Assembly (NCBI GenBank): GCA_030747675.1 | Contig: JASLKH010000010.1 | Coordinates: 1-45,086, forward strand | Direction: 5' to 3' | Source of the DNA: Candidatus Thalassarchaeaceae archaeon | Lineage (GTDB): Archaea > Thermoplasmatota > Poseidoniia > Poseidoniales > Thalassarchaeaceae | DNA: 45,086 nucleotides | Part shown: positions 16,721-26,238 of the stretch, one piece after another | Numbering within the stretch: the stretch's first letter is position 1 | Layout: each line of letters begins with the position of its first letter | Notes under the pieces: model-generated | Told to the model about the DNA's origin: nothing | The model's database searches: none | What the model saw: only the letters and a program-made list of their open reading frames with translations | Position numbers and translations under genes: made by a program

Positions 16721-18349
16721 ATGGATTCTAAGCACGTTATATCTGAAAGCGCCCCCCCTGTGCTTTTGCTTGTAGTTCTAGTATCCCTTCTTTTCGCTTC
16801 GGCACAGTATGAATCACCAGTATCTTCACGATTTGTGCCAGATATTTCTGAACCGACATGGCCCCCTTGCCAATCGGGTACAGATTGCGCAGAATCGAAA
16901 CTTTGTACTACATCATCTTTTGATCCCGAACCTGTGGCAGAAGTTTGGAATATCACAGGTGAAAATCGTACATTTTCATCACCCCATACAGCCGACCTAA
17001 ATGCAGACGGAATACTTGATATTGTGATTGGAACCGGCATAGAATCACCACCAAATGGCTCTATTGTGGCCATTAATGGGCATGATGGCTCAATATTATG
17101 GAATGTTGAAACAAATCAAGAAATGTTCTCTTCAGCCCAATTTGGCGACTTAGATGGTGACGGAGAAATAGATGTAATCTTAGGTGGAAGAGGCCAAGAA
17201 TTACGTGCAATTGATGGCCAAACTGGAAATGAGATTTGGGCCTTTGATGCCACTTCACCAGAGAGAAATCATTGGTATCAATTTTACACAGGTCAATTTA
17301 TTGAAGACGTTGACAGTGACGGCATCAATGATTGGCTTACAGCGAATGGTGGCGACCCAACTAAAGCTCCAACCCAGGAAAGAGGCAATGGCTATTTGAT
17401 GGTCATATCAGGATCTACTGGAAAAATATTGGCTATTGCAGACACTCCTGATGGGATGGAGACGTATATGTCTCCAGTCATATACAATCCTCATCCAGAA
17501 ATGGCGACTGAGATTTTATTCGGCACCGGTGGAGAGACATGGCACGGAGGCCTCTGGTCAACTTCACTAGATGCGATTATGTCTGGAGATATCTCGGGTG
17601 CCAAGCAAATTGTTCCACCTGAAGAGGGAATAGAAAAAGGCCTCATATCCCCTCCGATCATTGTTGATCTAACGAGGGACGAAATTCAGGATATTGTGGT
17701 ATCAATGTTCGATGGAAGGACAATTGCAATTGATGGCCGAGATTATTCTACAATTTGGGAAGTCGACGCAAAAAGTCATGCGATGGGAGGGACATCGCAA
17801 AGCGCAGAAACATGGGTAACCCCCGCAGCCGGATATTTTTCACCAGATTCGATACCAGATATTTTCGTGCATTATGTTATTGGAACATGGCCATTTTATG
17901 ATTCATACTGGACAGCCCAAATTGATGGGGCAACTGGTACAGTTTCTTGGTCGGAGGAAACAGGACACACATCAGCTTCTAGTCCTTTGGCGGTTGATTT
18001 GACAGGTGATCAACGCGATGAAGTAGTAATGATTAGAGGGACCGCTATAGTCAATGAAAATGACTCCAATAGTTTACAATTGACCCATGAATTGTTAATT
18101 TGGAACTCCTGTGATTTTTCAAATGTTTCATTATTCAATAGAGAAGGAATCAGTATTGCAAGCCCTTTAGTTGCAGATTTGGATAATGACGGATATTTAG
18201 ATATGATTTCAACATCTACAACCTCGTATGAATCACTTGCAGGGGCTTGGACTATGCATAGGACTAATCTAAGTGTTTTAGCACCAGAAATAATCACATG
18301 GGGCGCATATATGGGCACCGGATACGATGGACGGATCCAAGGGGCGTAG
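16721..18349 (+). CDS. Secreted or anchored FG-GAP/VCBS beta-propeller protein
   Basis: An N-terminal hydrophobic stretch (VLLLVVLVSLLFASA, about 14-28) acts as signal peptide or anchor. The rest is a propeller built from FG-GAP-like units with calcium-type loops: ADLNADGILDIVIG, GDLDGDGEIDVILG, EDVDSDGINDW, a weaker VDLTRDEIQDIVV, and ADLDNDGYLDMIS. Interleaved AINGHDGSILW and AIDGQTGNEIW units recall PQQ-type blades. No C-terminal anchor or sorting tail is seen. Such proteins bind ligands or polysaccharides at the cell surface; there is no enzyme motif. Clustered Cys (PPCQSGTDC, KLC) near the N-terminus suggests disulfides, consistent with export. Confidence 0.8.
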   Translation: MDSKHVISESAPPVLLLVVLVSLLFASAQYESPVSSRFVPDISEPTWPPCQSGTDCAESKLCTTSSFDPEPVAEVWNITGENRTFSSPHTADLNADGILDIVIGTGIESPPNGSIVAINGHDGSILWNVETNQEMFSSAQFGDLDGDGEIDVILGGRGQELRAIDGQTGNEIWAFDATSPERNHWYQFYTGQFIEDVDSDGINDWLTANGGDPTKAPTQERGNGYLMVISGSTGKILAIADTPDGMETYMSPVIYNPHPEMATEILFGTGGETWHGGLWSTSLDAIMSGDISGAKQIVPPEEGIEKGLISPPIIVDLTRDEIQDIVVSMFDGRTIAIDGRDYSTIWEVDAKSHAMGGTSQSAETWVTPAAGYFSPDSIPDIFVHYVIGTWPFYDSYWTAQIDGATGTVSWSEETGHTSASSPLAVDLTGDQRDEVVMIRGTAIVNENDSNSLQLTHELLIWNSCDFSNVSLFNREGISIASPLVADLDNDGYLDMISTSTTSYESLAGAWTMHRTNLSVLAPEIITWGAYMGTGYDGRIQGA

Positions 18350-18353
18350 ATGG

Positions 18354-18770
18354 ATGAAGAAGACATTATTCACAAAAATTGTTGAAGGCGACATCCCTTC
18401 TTCTAAAGTAGCCGAAGGAGATTTGTGGTATGCGTTTTTGGACATCAACCCTTGGAGAATGGGACATACACTTGTCGTGCCTAGAGAACCGGCTCAAAGA
18501 ATCTCTGAACTATCAATAGAATCACGCAATGCATTAATGGAAGGCGTGGTCGAAGTTCAACGGCGACTATCGATAGAGTTCAAAACATCAGATTTTAGTG
18601 TAAATGTAAATGATGGACCTCAAGCCGGCCAAGAAGTCCCCCATACCCACATCCATGTAATTCCCCGATGTGTAGAAAATGACAATCGCCCACTATGGAC
18701 GAATAAAAATACCAGTACACCAGATTTTGTTATGCTTGAAGAATTGTCAAAACGTCTTCAGTCCCTTTGA
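18354..18770 (+). CDS. HIT-family nucleotide hydrolase/transferase
   Basis: The 138-aa protein has the histidine triad H97-T-H99-I-H101 in HTHIHVIPR, preceded by FTKIVEGDIPSSKV and MGHTLVVPREP, as in HINT-type and diadenosine-polyphosphate-hydrolase-type members. They hydrolyse nucleotide phosphoramidates or dinucleoside polyphosphates through a His-NMP intermediate. ATG 18354 gives the family N-terminus (KKTLFTKIVEG); it lies five bases after the stop of the propeller gene. It overlaps nothing if the next gene starts at 18797. Confidence 0.92.
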   Translation: MKKTLFTKIVEGDIPSSKVAEGDLWYAFLDINPWRMGHTLVVPREPAQRISELSIESRNALMEGVVEVQRRLSIEFKTSDFSVNVNDGPQAGQEVPHTHIHVIPRCVENDNRPLWTNKNTSTPDFVMLEELSKRLQSL

Positions 18771-18796
18771 TACGGAATGCATACTTGGGTGGGAAC

Positions 18797-20362
18797 ATGG
18801 GGACTTCAGATGTTCGAGAAGTTCAATCAGGGGCCGATGGTGCCATTGATCATCATGGAGAGACTCTTCCAGAATTATCAAAAAGCGCATCACGCATCGA
18901 CATTTCAAAAATTGAAAATGCTCGAAGAGTTGCAAAAAAGCAAGGCGACCATCCAGGAATTGGTTGGTTCTATGATTTAATGATGGGTTTTGCAAGTAGG
19001 GCATTCAAAGGCCAATTCCGTACAATTGAAATTACAGGTTTAGAACACATTTCGGAAGAAGCAGGTATGCTTACTGTTGCGTGGCATACAAATGGATTAA
19101 TTGACCCAATGTGTATTTCAGTAACCCAATCAAAGCGTTTGGTATTTGGCGGCCGCCATGATTTGGTTACACGCCCCATCTTGGGACCAATTGCATCTCG
19201 GATGGGGACCCAACCAGTAATCCGTCAGGCTGAACTTGTCCGGGGTGGAGCATCGGAAGAGGCCGCCGGTAGAATCAATGGAAAAACTATGTTGACAATA
19301 GCAGATTGTATTGCTCACGGCCAAGCTTCAGCCCTATTTCCGGAAGGGACCTCACATCTGGACTCAAAAATGAAACGCCTTCGGACTGGACCAATGCGAT
19401 CTGTAATTGCTGCCAACTCAATTGCTAAAGAACGTGATTTACCCGAACCCCATTTATTACCTGTTGGCTTACATTTCAGGACATCATTCCATTTTGGAAC
19501 CGATGTATGGATTGAATATAGGGAACCAATTCACCTTTCTGAATTTACCCATTCACCCGGAGATCGCACGAAATTAATCTCAGGCGAATGGGTAGAAGCC
19601 CCAGTAGAATCGGTCAATACACTTCGAGAATTAGTGTACCAACGCCTTTCTGAAATAACACCCGATTCTGACACATGGGATGAACATAGGACATGGCACA
19701 CTCTTGGACATATAGAAGCCCAAATTGTCAAGAAACCATTACAAACATGGAAAGACGAAGTATTAGCTGCTAGGAATATACGTGATAGAATTAGAAATGG
19801 AGAATCTAAATTATTGGATTCAATACCTGCTGCAGAGAGAATTTCACAATCATTACATGAAGTTGGATTAGATGGCCGCTCAATATCTAGTGAAGGTTTA
19901 CGAAAACCCAAAATCACCGAGAAGACAGCAATATTACCTGCTATTTTGCTAGCATTGATGGCCGCCCCATTAACAATTTACTCAAGTGGTTTAATGATTC
20001 TCACAGCAAAAATTCTTGGTGATAAAACGGATGAAGGGCTGGATGCTAGAACGACATACCATATTCTCCTAGGGCTACTTGGACCAATTCTTATTTGGCC
20101 ATTCGCAGTGATAATATTGGGCGCTTTTGCGTATTATCTCTTAGTAGTAGTTGGATATTTTGGGACTTTGAGTTTAATACATGTAATGGTAATCATTTTG
20201 ATATCACCATTTTGTTTCCATTTATCGAATCGAGTTGCATTGAAAGGTTGGCATTTCTATGTAATTTATCGTGATGCCCGACGATTGACTATATTTTCGA
20301 AATCAGAAAATGGGGCTAATATTGAATCTGATGTAAAGAAATTACTCGTTGTGCTGAAATAG
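18797..20362 (+). CDS. PlsC/GPT-type glycerolipid acyltransferase with C-terminal membrane domain
   Basis: Residues 70-270 form an LPLAT domain: the catalytic motif is WHTNGLID (H97...D103, HX5D spacing as in yeast-type GPT/SCT acyltransferases and bacterial relatives), with FGGRHDL, and the phosphate-binding FPEGTS (181-186). Two hydrophobic regions at about 375-410 and 425-470 should anchor it. Such enzymes esterify glycerol-3-phosphate or lysophosphatidate with acyl chains, a bacterial/eukaryal ester-lipid step unusual for Archaea. TTG 18767 could extend the frame by ten codons, but ATG 18797 follows GGGTGGG at a good distance. Substrate is inferred only. Confidence 0.82.
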   Translation: MGTSDVREVQSGADGAIDHHGETLPELSKSASRIDISKIENARRVAKKQGDHPGIGWFYDLMMGFASRAFKGQFRTIEITGLEHISEEAGMLTVAWHTNGLIDPMCISVTQSKRLVFGGRHDLVTRPILGPIASRMGTQPVIRQAELVRGGASEEAAGRINGKTMLTIADCIAHGQASALFPEGTSHLDSKMKRLRTGPMRSVIAANSIAKERDLPEPHLLPVGLHFRTSFHFGTDVWIEYREPIHLSEFTHSPGDRTKLISGEWVEAPVESVNTLRELVYQRLSEITPDSDTWDEHRTWHTLGHIEAQIVKKPLQTWKDEVLAARNIRDRIRNGESKLLDSIPAAERISQSLHEVGLDGRSISSEGLRKPKITEKTAILPAILLALMAAPLTIYSSGLMILTAKILGDKTDEGLDARTTYHILLGLLGPILIWPFAVIILGAFAYYLLVVVGYFGTLSLIHVMVIILISPFCFHLSNRVALKGWHFYVIYRDARRLTIFSKSENGANIESDVKKLLVVLK

Positions 20363-20382
20363 GTCGCCATATACGACGGCTT

Positions 20383-21009
20383 ATGGCCGATGAAAAAGAG
20401 GGTGAACGCATTCGTGATTGGTTGACTTCCGAGGGCCTAGAAATTAAGCCACGTGAAGATCCACGTGCAGATTTCCATTACATGGTCCGATATCCACCCA
20501 CAAAGCATGGCCACGTATTCAACGTTCTTTCTCCCAAAGATAGAAATTTGATAGTAGTCTCTTCAGTAACTCAAGTAGATTTAGGTCAACAAGATGAAAT
20601 GAAAAAGCACAGTAAAGATGACTCGGAAGCATGGAGAGAATGGCTGCATGAAACTCGATTAGGACTCACCAGGGCCCATGTGGATTGGGTATTACATGTT
20701 GGGCATGGGAGCGAAAATCCCGGGCCACTCCAAGCATTTAATTTGTCTATGCCAATTTGGAATGATGGTATAACACAAAATGAATTAATGCAAACTCTTC
20801 GTAGATTGTGGCTTTCTAAACTTTCGATTATCCATGAGATTAAATTTTCATACGGCCCAGGCATTGGTCGCCCCGGCCCCGTAGATGATTGGGCCAAGTC
20901 TGGAGGCCCACCTAGTGAAGGTGAGAAACCGCCTTCTTCAGCCTCTAAAGTCGAAACAGATGAAACAGGCGGTTTTGGTACAGGATTTGATCCTTCAGAA
21001 TGGGTTTAA
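20383..21009 (+). CDS. DUF2299-like protein
   Basis: The 208-aa protein resembles an archaeal conserved family as I recall it (DUF2299): an N-terminal IRDWLTSEGLEI helix, FHYMVRYPP strand, VFNVLSPKDRNLIVVSS, a helix WREWLHETRLGL, then DWVLHV and a WNDGITQNELMQTLRR segment. The C-terminal 40 residues are low-complexity, Gly/Pro/Ser-rich. It has no signal peptide or catalytic motif visible by eye. It begins 20 bases after the acyltransferase and is likely in the same transcript. Function is unknown, and the family name should be treated as tentative. Confidence 0.6.
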   Translation: MADEKEGERIRDWLTSEGLEIKPREDPRADFHYMVRYPPTKHGHVFNVLSPKDRNLIVVSSVTQVDLGQQDEMKKHSKDDSEAWREWLHETRLGLTRAHVDWVLHVGHGSENPGPLQAFNLSMPIWNDGITQNELMQTLRRLWLSKLSIIHEIKFSYGPGIGRPGPVDDWAKSGGPPSEGEKPPSSASKVETDETGGFGTGFDPSEWV

Positions 21010-21041
21010 TGTTGAAAATTGCTGAAAAACACCCTAAAAAC

Positions 21042-21056
21042 GTGGGCGCTGCCCAC
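21042..21056. repeat. GC-rich hairpin upstream of the giant surface-protein gene
   Basis: GTGGGC-GCT-GCCCAC forms a perfect six-base-pair inverted repeat in otherwise AT-rich spacer. It lies just after a possible TATA-like CCTAAAAA (21033-21040) and before the likely transcript start, so it could be an operator; it could also be part of a terminator for the preceding gene. Confidence 0.4.
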
Positions 21057-21107
21057 CACGGTACTGACCGCAAAGGGGTTTGATTAAGTAGGAGGAAAAT
21101 ACGTTGT

Positions 21108-24100
21108 ATGTATGCTGGAGAGACTCTCCAGGGGTTGAGACAGATGGATAACAATAAACGTGGAAGCATTACAATGGTCATCATTTTCTTGATGAGTACA
21201 TTACTTGTCGGGTACACAGCACCCGAAGCAGAAGGCGCAACAGTCGTCATCACAGATGCAGTACAGGTCGTAGATGGCGGTGCTTTGAATGAACGAATGG
21301 CCTCGATGGTATCAGATAGTGAAGGCAACATCCATATTGTCTGGAGTCGCAATACTCAACACTTGTATTATTCAATGATGGACCCAAGAGCGGAAACACT
21401 GATTGATGCTACGCAAATATCCAACCCCGGAGCCCATCGCGCATGGCACCCCGATGTCGATATTGATTCCGAAGACCGAATCCACGTCACATGGACAGAC
21501 AAAGCCAGTCAACACACAATCCTCTATACACTCCTCGATCCAAGTATGGATGACCAAGATGGCTCAGTATCTGATGATACAACTATTTCTATGATTGATG
21601 ATACTGAAGTTGCTCGCTTGCAGCAAAACCGCGATTACCCTGCAATCGCAGTCGATAGTTTGGACAACGTCCACCTCGTCTGGGAAGATTCCTATGATAG
21701 ACATGATAAGTATTTTCAACAACCACAGATTTACTACAAATTTTTAGAAATTGATTTGGTAGCACGTGAAGCGATTACTGCAATTGACAACACTCTTTTG
21801 ACGCCAATTATTGGCCACAAAGGCCACCCAGATATTGCAATTGATGCTGATGATTTCGTACAGATTGCATGGGACGACACCCGTGGTGGAAAAGTGGAAA
21901 TTGTATCACCAATTGACACCTCAGGTTCAATGTATTCAGAATGGGCTGACATGTGCGTTGTATTTTATGGAGGAACATGGTCCAGTGGAGGATATTTCCA
22001 AGGAATCAAACCAATGCTTGAAGAAGCAAACATTTCAGTTTTTGAAACGCTATATGCCCTTGGTGGCTACTATCCTAGCGCAGCAAACTCTGGTGCTTGT
22101 GCAGCCCAACCACATGCAGAGAACCCGCGCAGTAACCACCTTGACATCGGCGACGATTCAGGTGGCATCATTAAATTACACAGCACGATATACAATGGAG
22201 GGGCACAAAATGGAGGTTACCAAGGTGAAGATTGGGGACCCGGTTCAACATGGGCATGCCTTTCATGGGTAGACGCTCAAGGCAACGTTCCAGGAAACCC
22301 ACCTACAAGCCACGATCACAAATGGAATCCCAATGCGACAAAACTAGTCATTCCAATTAGTGATGAAGGACCAAAGGGCGGCGATCCACCCCAACAACAA
22401 GATGACATCACATCAATCAACGAAGCTCACGACGCATGTATCACTGCAGGCGTAATTCCAGTAGGGATGTACGGCTCTTCATGGGGAGGGAACAACCAAG
22501 TCTCTTCACACATGAAAGATCTCGCGCAATGTCCTAACGGGCAAGTCAACATGAACCCCCGACTTTGTCCAGGGACAACAACACGGAACACAAATGCTGG
22601 CGGCCAAGTCTATGCATTCCCTGCATCTGGAGGCAATCAAATGCAAACATTGGTTGAAGCAATGGTATTCTTAGCAACAAACAACAGTCGAGAAATATAT
22701 ATGACAGTTCTTGACCCATATTCCAAAATTAACAATCCAGCCCCCGGATGGTCATATGGTATGACTGGAACAGACGAGTCAGGTAATCGTTACACTGAAG
22801 ATTTAGGTCCAAGTCAAGACGCCAATGGGTATGGCCACCTTGTTGTTGTGAATGATACTCGTGTAACACTTGATGATGCATTTAGTATGCATCCCTCCCT
22901 CGCGATTGATAATGCAGGAGACACTCATATTTCATGGATGGATACACGAGACTATGGGTTTGACAAAGATGACAATTACGAAGTATATTATTCTCGACTT
23001 CGCCTCAAGGGTTCAGCAAATTGGGATGGCGTCTCGGGTGGACTACCAACATATGGTATTAAGAAAATTGTAGATACAAGAATTTCATATGGCGAAGGGT
23101 GGGGTAATGAAAACCCGAATAATTACTACAGCGCATCTTCTTACATGCCTCAAATCATTGCAGATAATCAGAACAATATCCACCTCACATGGTTGGAAAA
23201 TTCTAATATCTCGCAAGGTGAATCAATTCAATATACTCGATTGAATCATACTAATGACAACCCAGATTGGCCCCTCAATAGTATTGCAGCAGCAGTACTT
23301 GATCCATGGGAGAGGGTTGACGTTACAGATTGGAACAGTGATAAATTAGGTCCCAACAATGGACGCACACCTGAATTGTCTCAGCCGCCCGCGTTTGCTA
23401 ATGACCTTGGTAGCGGAGCACACATTGCTTGGTCAGATACTAACAAGTGTAATGACAATTCAAACAATGGAGCCTACACCCTTTGTTACACTCACGTTTT
23501 AACAGGCCAGGTCGATATTGAACTTGCTGACGGAGAAACTTACTATCATGTGATTGAACCAGGAGAGCAAACGTTGTACAACATGACAATTAACAACACA
23601 ACACCAGGGCCAATTGATCTCGTTGCGGACACATTCTCGGTTAACCTATCAGGCGTACCAGTGAATTGGACAGCGAATCTTTTCTTTGCGGATAACCACA
23701 CCGCAATATTCCCTGAAACACCGATTTACTTACTTGGTGGTGAATCAGTACGTGTTTACATGCGTGTTCGAGCACCGTCAATTTATCAGGCCAACAATGA
23801 CGAGTTGGCACAAATATCAGTCAGTGCAATTTCATACAAAGATCCTGCAATACGGAGTGATAGATTGACCTTGACGTTAATGGATGTTAAACACGGGATT
23901 GAGCTTGAAACAAGTCACTTCCAATCAGATGTGGAACAAGGTCAGACAGCAATATTTTCGATTACAATAACAAATACAGGAAACGTTTTCGACTCCTTTG
24001 CTTTCTATGATCCCACCACATTACAAGGTCAGCAAGAATGGCTTTTACCATGGGGATGGCAAGTTACATTCCCATTAATGGTCAGTCTCGACCCAGGCCA

Positions 24101-26201
24101 GTCAGTGACTAAGAATTTGGAAGTCGCAGTTCCCACCACGCAAGAACCAGGTACCTTTGCATTATATCTGAAGGGCTGGTCAATGGGCGAACCCGTGAAA
24201 AGTGTAGACAAAGGGACATACGACATTCTCGAATTATGGGTAAATGTGAGCATTAGATCCACAGGAAATATTGTATTCAATATCTATGATACATCAGAAT
24301 ACGTCATGCCAGGCCAAGGTGAAGATTCTTGTCATACTTACACTATTCAAGTAGTGAAGAATTTCGCTCCAGGCTATCTTGTATTTACCACACCCGGTGC
24401 ACCCGAAGCCCGACCAGATGAAATCCCCCTCAACCAATGGCGCTACGATCATTGGACTGTTTCGTTAGATTTCACTAATGCCCCAGGAGGAAATGGCGTT
24501 GATATGAGTGCCCCTCGGTATTGGGAATTAATTGAGCATTCATATGCGGTAGGTGTAACTGTATGTGCTCCAACCAATGCTAATGCAGGTTTAGGGCCAG
24601 CAATTACAATCAAGGCCCACCTACAAGACTCTGCCCGAGTTTCCGATTCGGTTATTTTATCTACTAATGTAATTCATGTCTACGATTTAGACATGACAAC
24701 TGAAAGTACCACCTACGATGTATCGCCATCGGATGACATTACTCTAAACATGACAACGACAAACAGTGGGAACGGACCGGATCGTTATGATATGCGTTTC
24801 ACAGAAGTCATGGATGCATCAGGCGCCCCTTCCAATTTACCGTGGGCAGTAGATGTGCCACGTGCCCGCCTGTCTGAATTGGATCGTGATGCATCTGAAT
24901 CCGTGGACGTGGTAATCCACGTCCCAGATCAAATTGTAGCTGGGACTTACAGAGTTGTCTTGAAGACATACAGCGAAGAGAGTTGGGAAGGCACAACTGA
25001 ACGCGACGCCATCATCATCACTATTGCAGTGAAAGAATATCATGATATGCAAATATGGCTTGATCCATCTGTTGAGAGCCAAGTGAAAACAACTGCTCCT
25101 GGCAGGACAGTACGATATCTTCTGAATGTGACGAACAATGGGAATGTACCTGATACCCCAACCTTACATAATCACACAAAGAGTGGAAATGATTGGGATG
25201 ATCGCCCTGGAATGGGTTCACTATCAAGTTGGAACAATGGTCAGTATGAAGGTGTACGCTATGCAATGGTTGAAGATTTCAATACTGAATTACCTAAGGA
25301 AATACCCTGTCTTGATTTAGATGTGGGGGACCCAGCACCATTGGAGGGATGTGCTTACCATCCAGATGGCACTTGGAGTTTGGCAGAAATGGAAGCATAT
25401 ACCACGGTTCAAATTATGGCGATTATCGATATTAGCCCCTCCGCAACTCTTGCAAACCGAGAGATTGGAATCAAAGTCATGTCACTTTATGGTAGTTCAC
25501 CAGATGGCGACGCTGATGAAACTGCGAGTTGGTCCGATAGTTGCACCATTGACAGTGACAACGATGGTTTTGTCGACAATATTTATCCGAATTGTGATAC
25601 AAATGAACAAGTTCTAAGAATTCGCTTACGAGCACCAGATCTTGAAATTGTATCAGTTAACGTTGACAGTAGAGAAGCAGCAGTTGGTGAGATGATACCA
25701 ATTACTGTTGAGATTATCAATAGAGGTAACGTTCATGCAGTTGATATCAGCATAGTTCTTTGTGAAGATGAATCTTCGTCAAATCTTAGGAAAAATGATT
25801 GTGAAGATGAAAATATTGCATATCGTCAAGTAATTGGTGCATTAATGCCACCTGACGATAGTGGTTCTGGAGAAGACGATGCAGTCAGTATCACACTCCT
25901 GTATCCTGTAAAGGCCGGTACACACGAATTAACAGTAATTGTTGACCCTGGTAACTTCATCATTGAAGCAAGTGAATCCAATAATCGAAAAGACGTCGGT
26001 GAACTGTCTAGTGAAAATGGATTCTTTGACGTCATACTTGAAGTTGCAAGTGAATGGTCAGTTCCATCGATGATTCTATTGCTAACAATAGCCTTGATGG
26101 GCGTAGCTGGAATGGTGATGATTTCTCGTCGAAGAGACGCCCTCGCACGTGTTGATGCCCAATCAAGCGTAGTCAATTACGAAGAAGATCTTCAGTTTTG
26201 A
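21108..26201 (+). CDS. Giant cell-surface protein: propeller with VWA-type domain, NEW3/CARDB-like repeats and C-terminal membrane anchor
   Basis: The 1697-aa protein has a signal peptide (ITMVIIFLMSTLLVGYTA, near residue 22-40). Six or more similar blade segments follow (GNIHIVWSRN, RIHVTWTDK, NVHLVWEDS, FVQIAWDDT, then THISWMDT, NIHLTWLEN), typical of Asp-box/BNR-type propellers. After blade four comes a domain with the MIDAS-like DTSGSM; blade five resumes about 330 residues later. The remaining half is a series of beta-sandwich repeats resembling NEW3/COG1470 and CARDB (VTNNGNVPD, IINRGNVHAVDISIVL). A membrane helix (SMILLLTIALMGVAGMVMI) and RRR tail close it. AGGAGG at 21090 lies 12 bases before ATG 21108; ATG 21144 is an alternative. 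Role is probably adhesion or ligand binding. Confidence 0.8.
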   Translation: MYAGETLQGLRQMDNNKRGSITMVIIFLMSTLLVGYTAPEAEGATVVITDAVQVVDGGALNERMASMVSDSEGNIHIVWSRNTQHLYYSMMDPRAETLIDATQISNPGAHRAWHPDVDIDSEDRIHVTWTDKASQHTILYTLLDPSMDDQDGSVSDDTTISMIDDTEVARLQQNRDYPAIAVDSLDNVHLVWEDSYDRHDKYFQQPQIYYKFLEIDLVAREAITAIDNTLLTPIIGHKGHPDIAIDADDFVQIAWDDTRGGKVEIVSPIDTSGSMYSEWADMCVVFYGGTWSSGGYFQGIKPMLEEANISVFETLYALGGYYPSAANSGACAAQPHAENPRSNHLDIGDDSGGIIKLHSTIYNGGAQNGGYQGEDWGPGSTWACLSWVDAQGNVPGNPPTSHDHKWNPNATKLVIPISDEGPKGGDPPQQQDDITSINEAHDACITAGVIPVGMYGSSWGGNNQVSSHMKDLAQCPNGQVNMNPRLCPGTTTRNTNAGGQVYAFPASGGNQMQTLVEAMVFLATNNSREIYMTVLDPYSKINNPAPGWSYGMTGTDESGNRYTEDLGPSQDANGYGHLVVVNDTRVTLDDAFSMHPSLAIDNAGDTHISWMDTRDYGFDKDDNYEVYYSRLRLKGSANWDGVSGGLPTYGIKKIVDTRISYGEGWGNENPNNYYSASSYMPQIIADNQNNIHLTWLENSNISQGESIQYTRLNHTNDNPDWPLNSIAAAVLDPWERVDVTDWNSDKLGPNNGRTPELSQPPAFANDLGSGAHIAWSDTNKCNDNSNNGAYTLCYTHVLTGQVDIELADGETYYHVIEPGEQTLYNMTINNTTPGPIDLVADTFSVNLSGVPVNWTANLFFADNHTAIFPETPIYLLGGESVRVYMRVRAPSIYQANNDELAQISVSAISYKDPAIRSDRLTLTLMDVKHGIELETSHFQSDVEQGQTAIFSITITNTGNVFDSFAFYDPTTLQGQQEWLLPWGWQVTFPLMVSLDPGQSVTKNLEVAVPTTQEPGTFALYLKGWSMGEPVKSVDKGTYDILELWVNVSIRSTGNIVFNIYDTSEYVMPGQGEDSCHTYTIQVVKNFAPGYLVFTTPGAPEARPDEIPLNQWRYDHWTVSLDFTNAPGGNGVDMSAPRYWELIEHSYAVGVTVCAPTNANAGLGPAITIKAHLQDSARVSDSVILSTNVIHVYDLDMTTESTTYDVSPSDDITLNMTTTNSGNGPDRYDMRFTEVMDASGAPSNLPWAVDVPRARLSELDRDASESVDVVIHVPDQIVAGTYRVVLKTYSEESWEGTTERDAIIITIAVKEYHDMQIWLDPSVESQVKTTAPGRTVRYLLNVTNNGNVPDTPTLHNHTKSGNDWDDRPGMGSLSSWNNGQYEGVRYAMVEDFNTELPKEIPCLDLDVGDPAPLEGCAYHPDGTWSLAEMEAYTTVQIMAIIDISPSATLANREIGIKVMSLYGSSPDGDADETASWSDSCTIDSDNDGFVDNIYPNCDTNEQVLRIRLRAPDLEIVSVNVDSREAAVGEMIPITVEIINRGNVHAVDISIVLCEDESSSNLRKNDCEDENIAYRQVIGALMPPDDSGSGEDDAVSITLLYPVKAGTHELTVIVDPGNFIIEASESNNRKDVGELSSENGFFDVILEVASEWSVPSMILLLTIALMGVAGMVMISRRRDALARVDAQSSVVNYEEDLQF

Positions 26202-26218
26202 GTATAGACGAGATCACC

Positions 26219-26236
26219 TGAGAAGAAACCTTCTCA
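26219..26236. terminator. Candidate bidirectional terminator hairpin between convergent genes
   Basis: TGAGAAG-AAAC-CTTCTCA is a perfect seven-base-pair stem with a four-base loop in the 37-base gap between the giant surface gene and the ArsR-type gene, which converge here. No long T-run follows on either strand, so termination activity is inferred from position. Confidence 0.45.
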
Positions 26237-26238
26237 TG

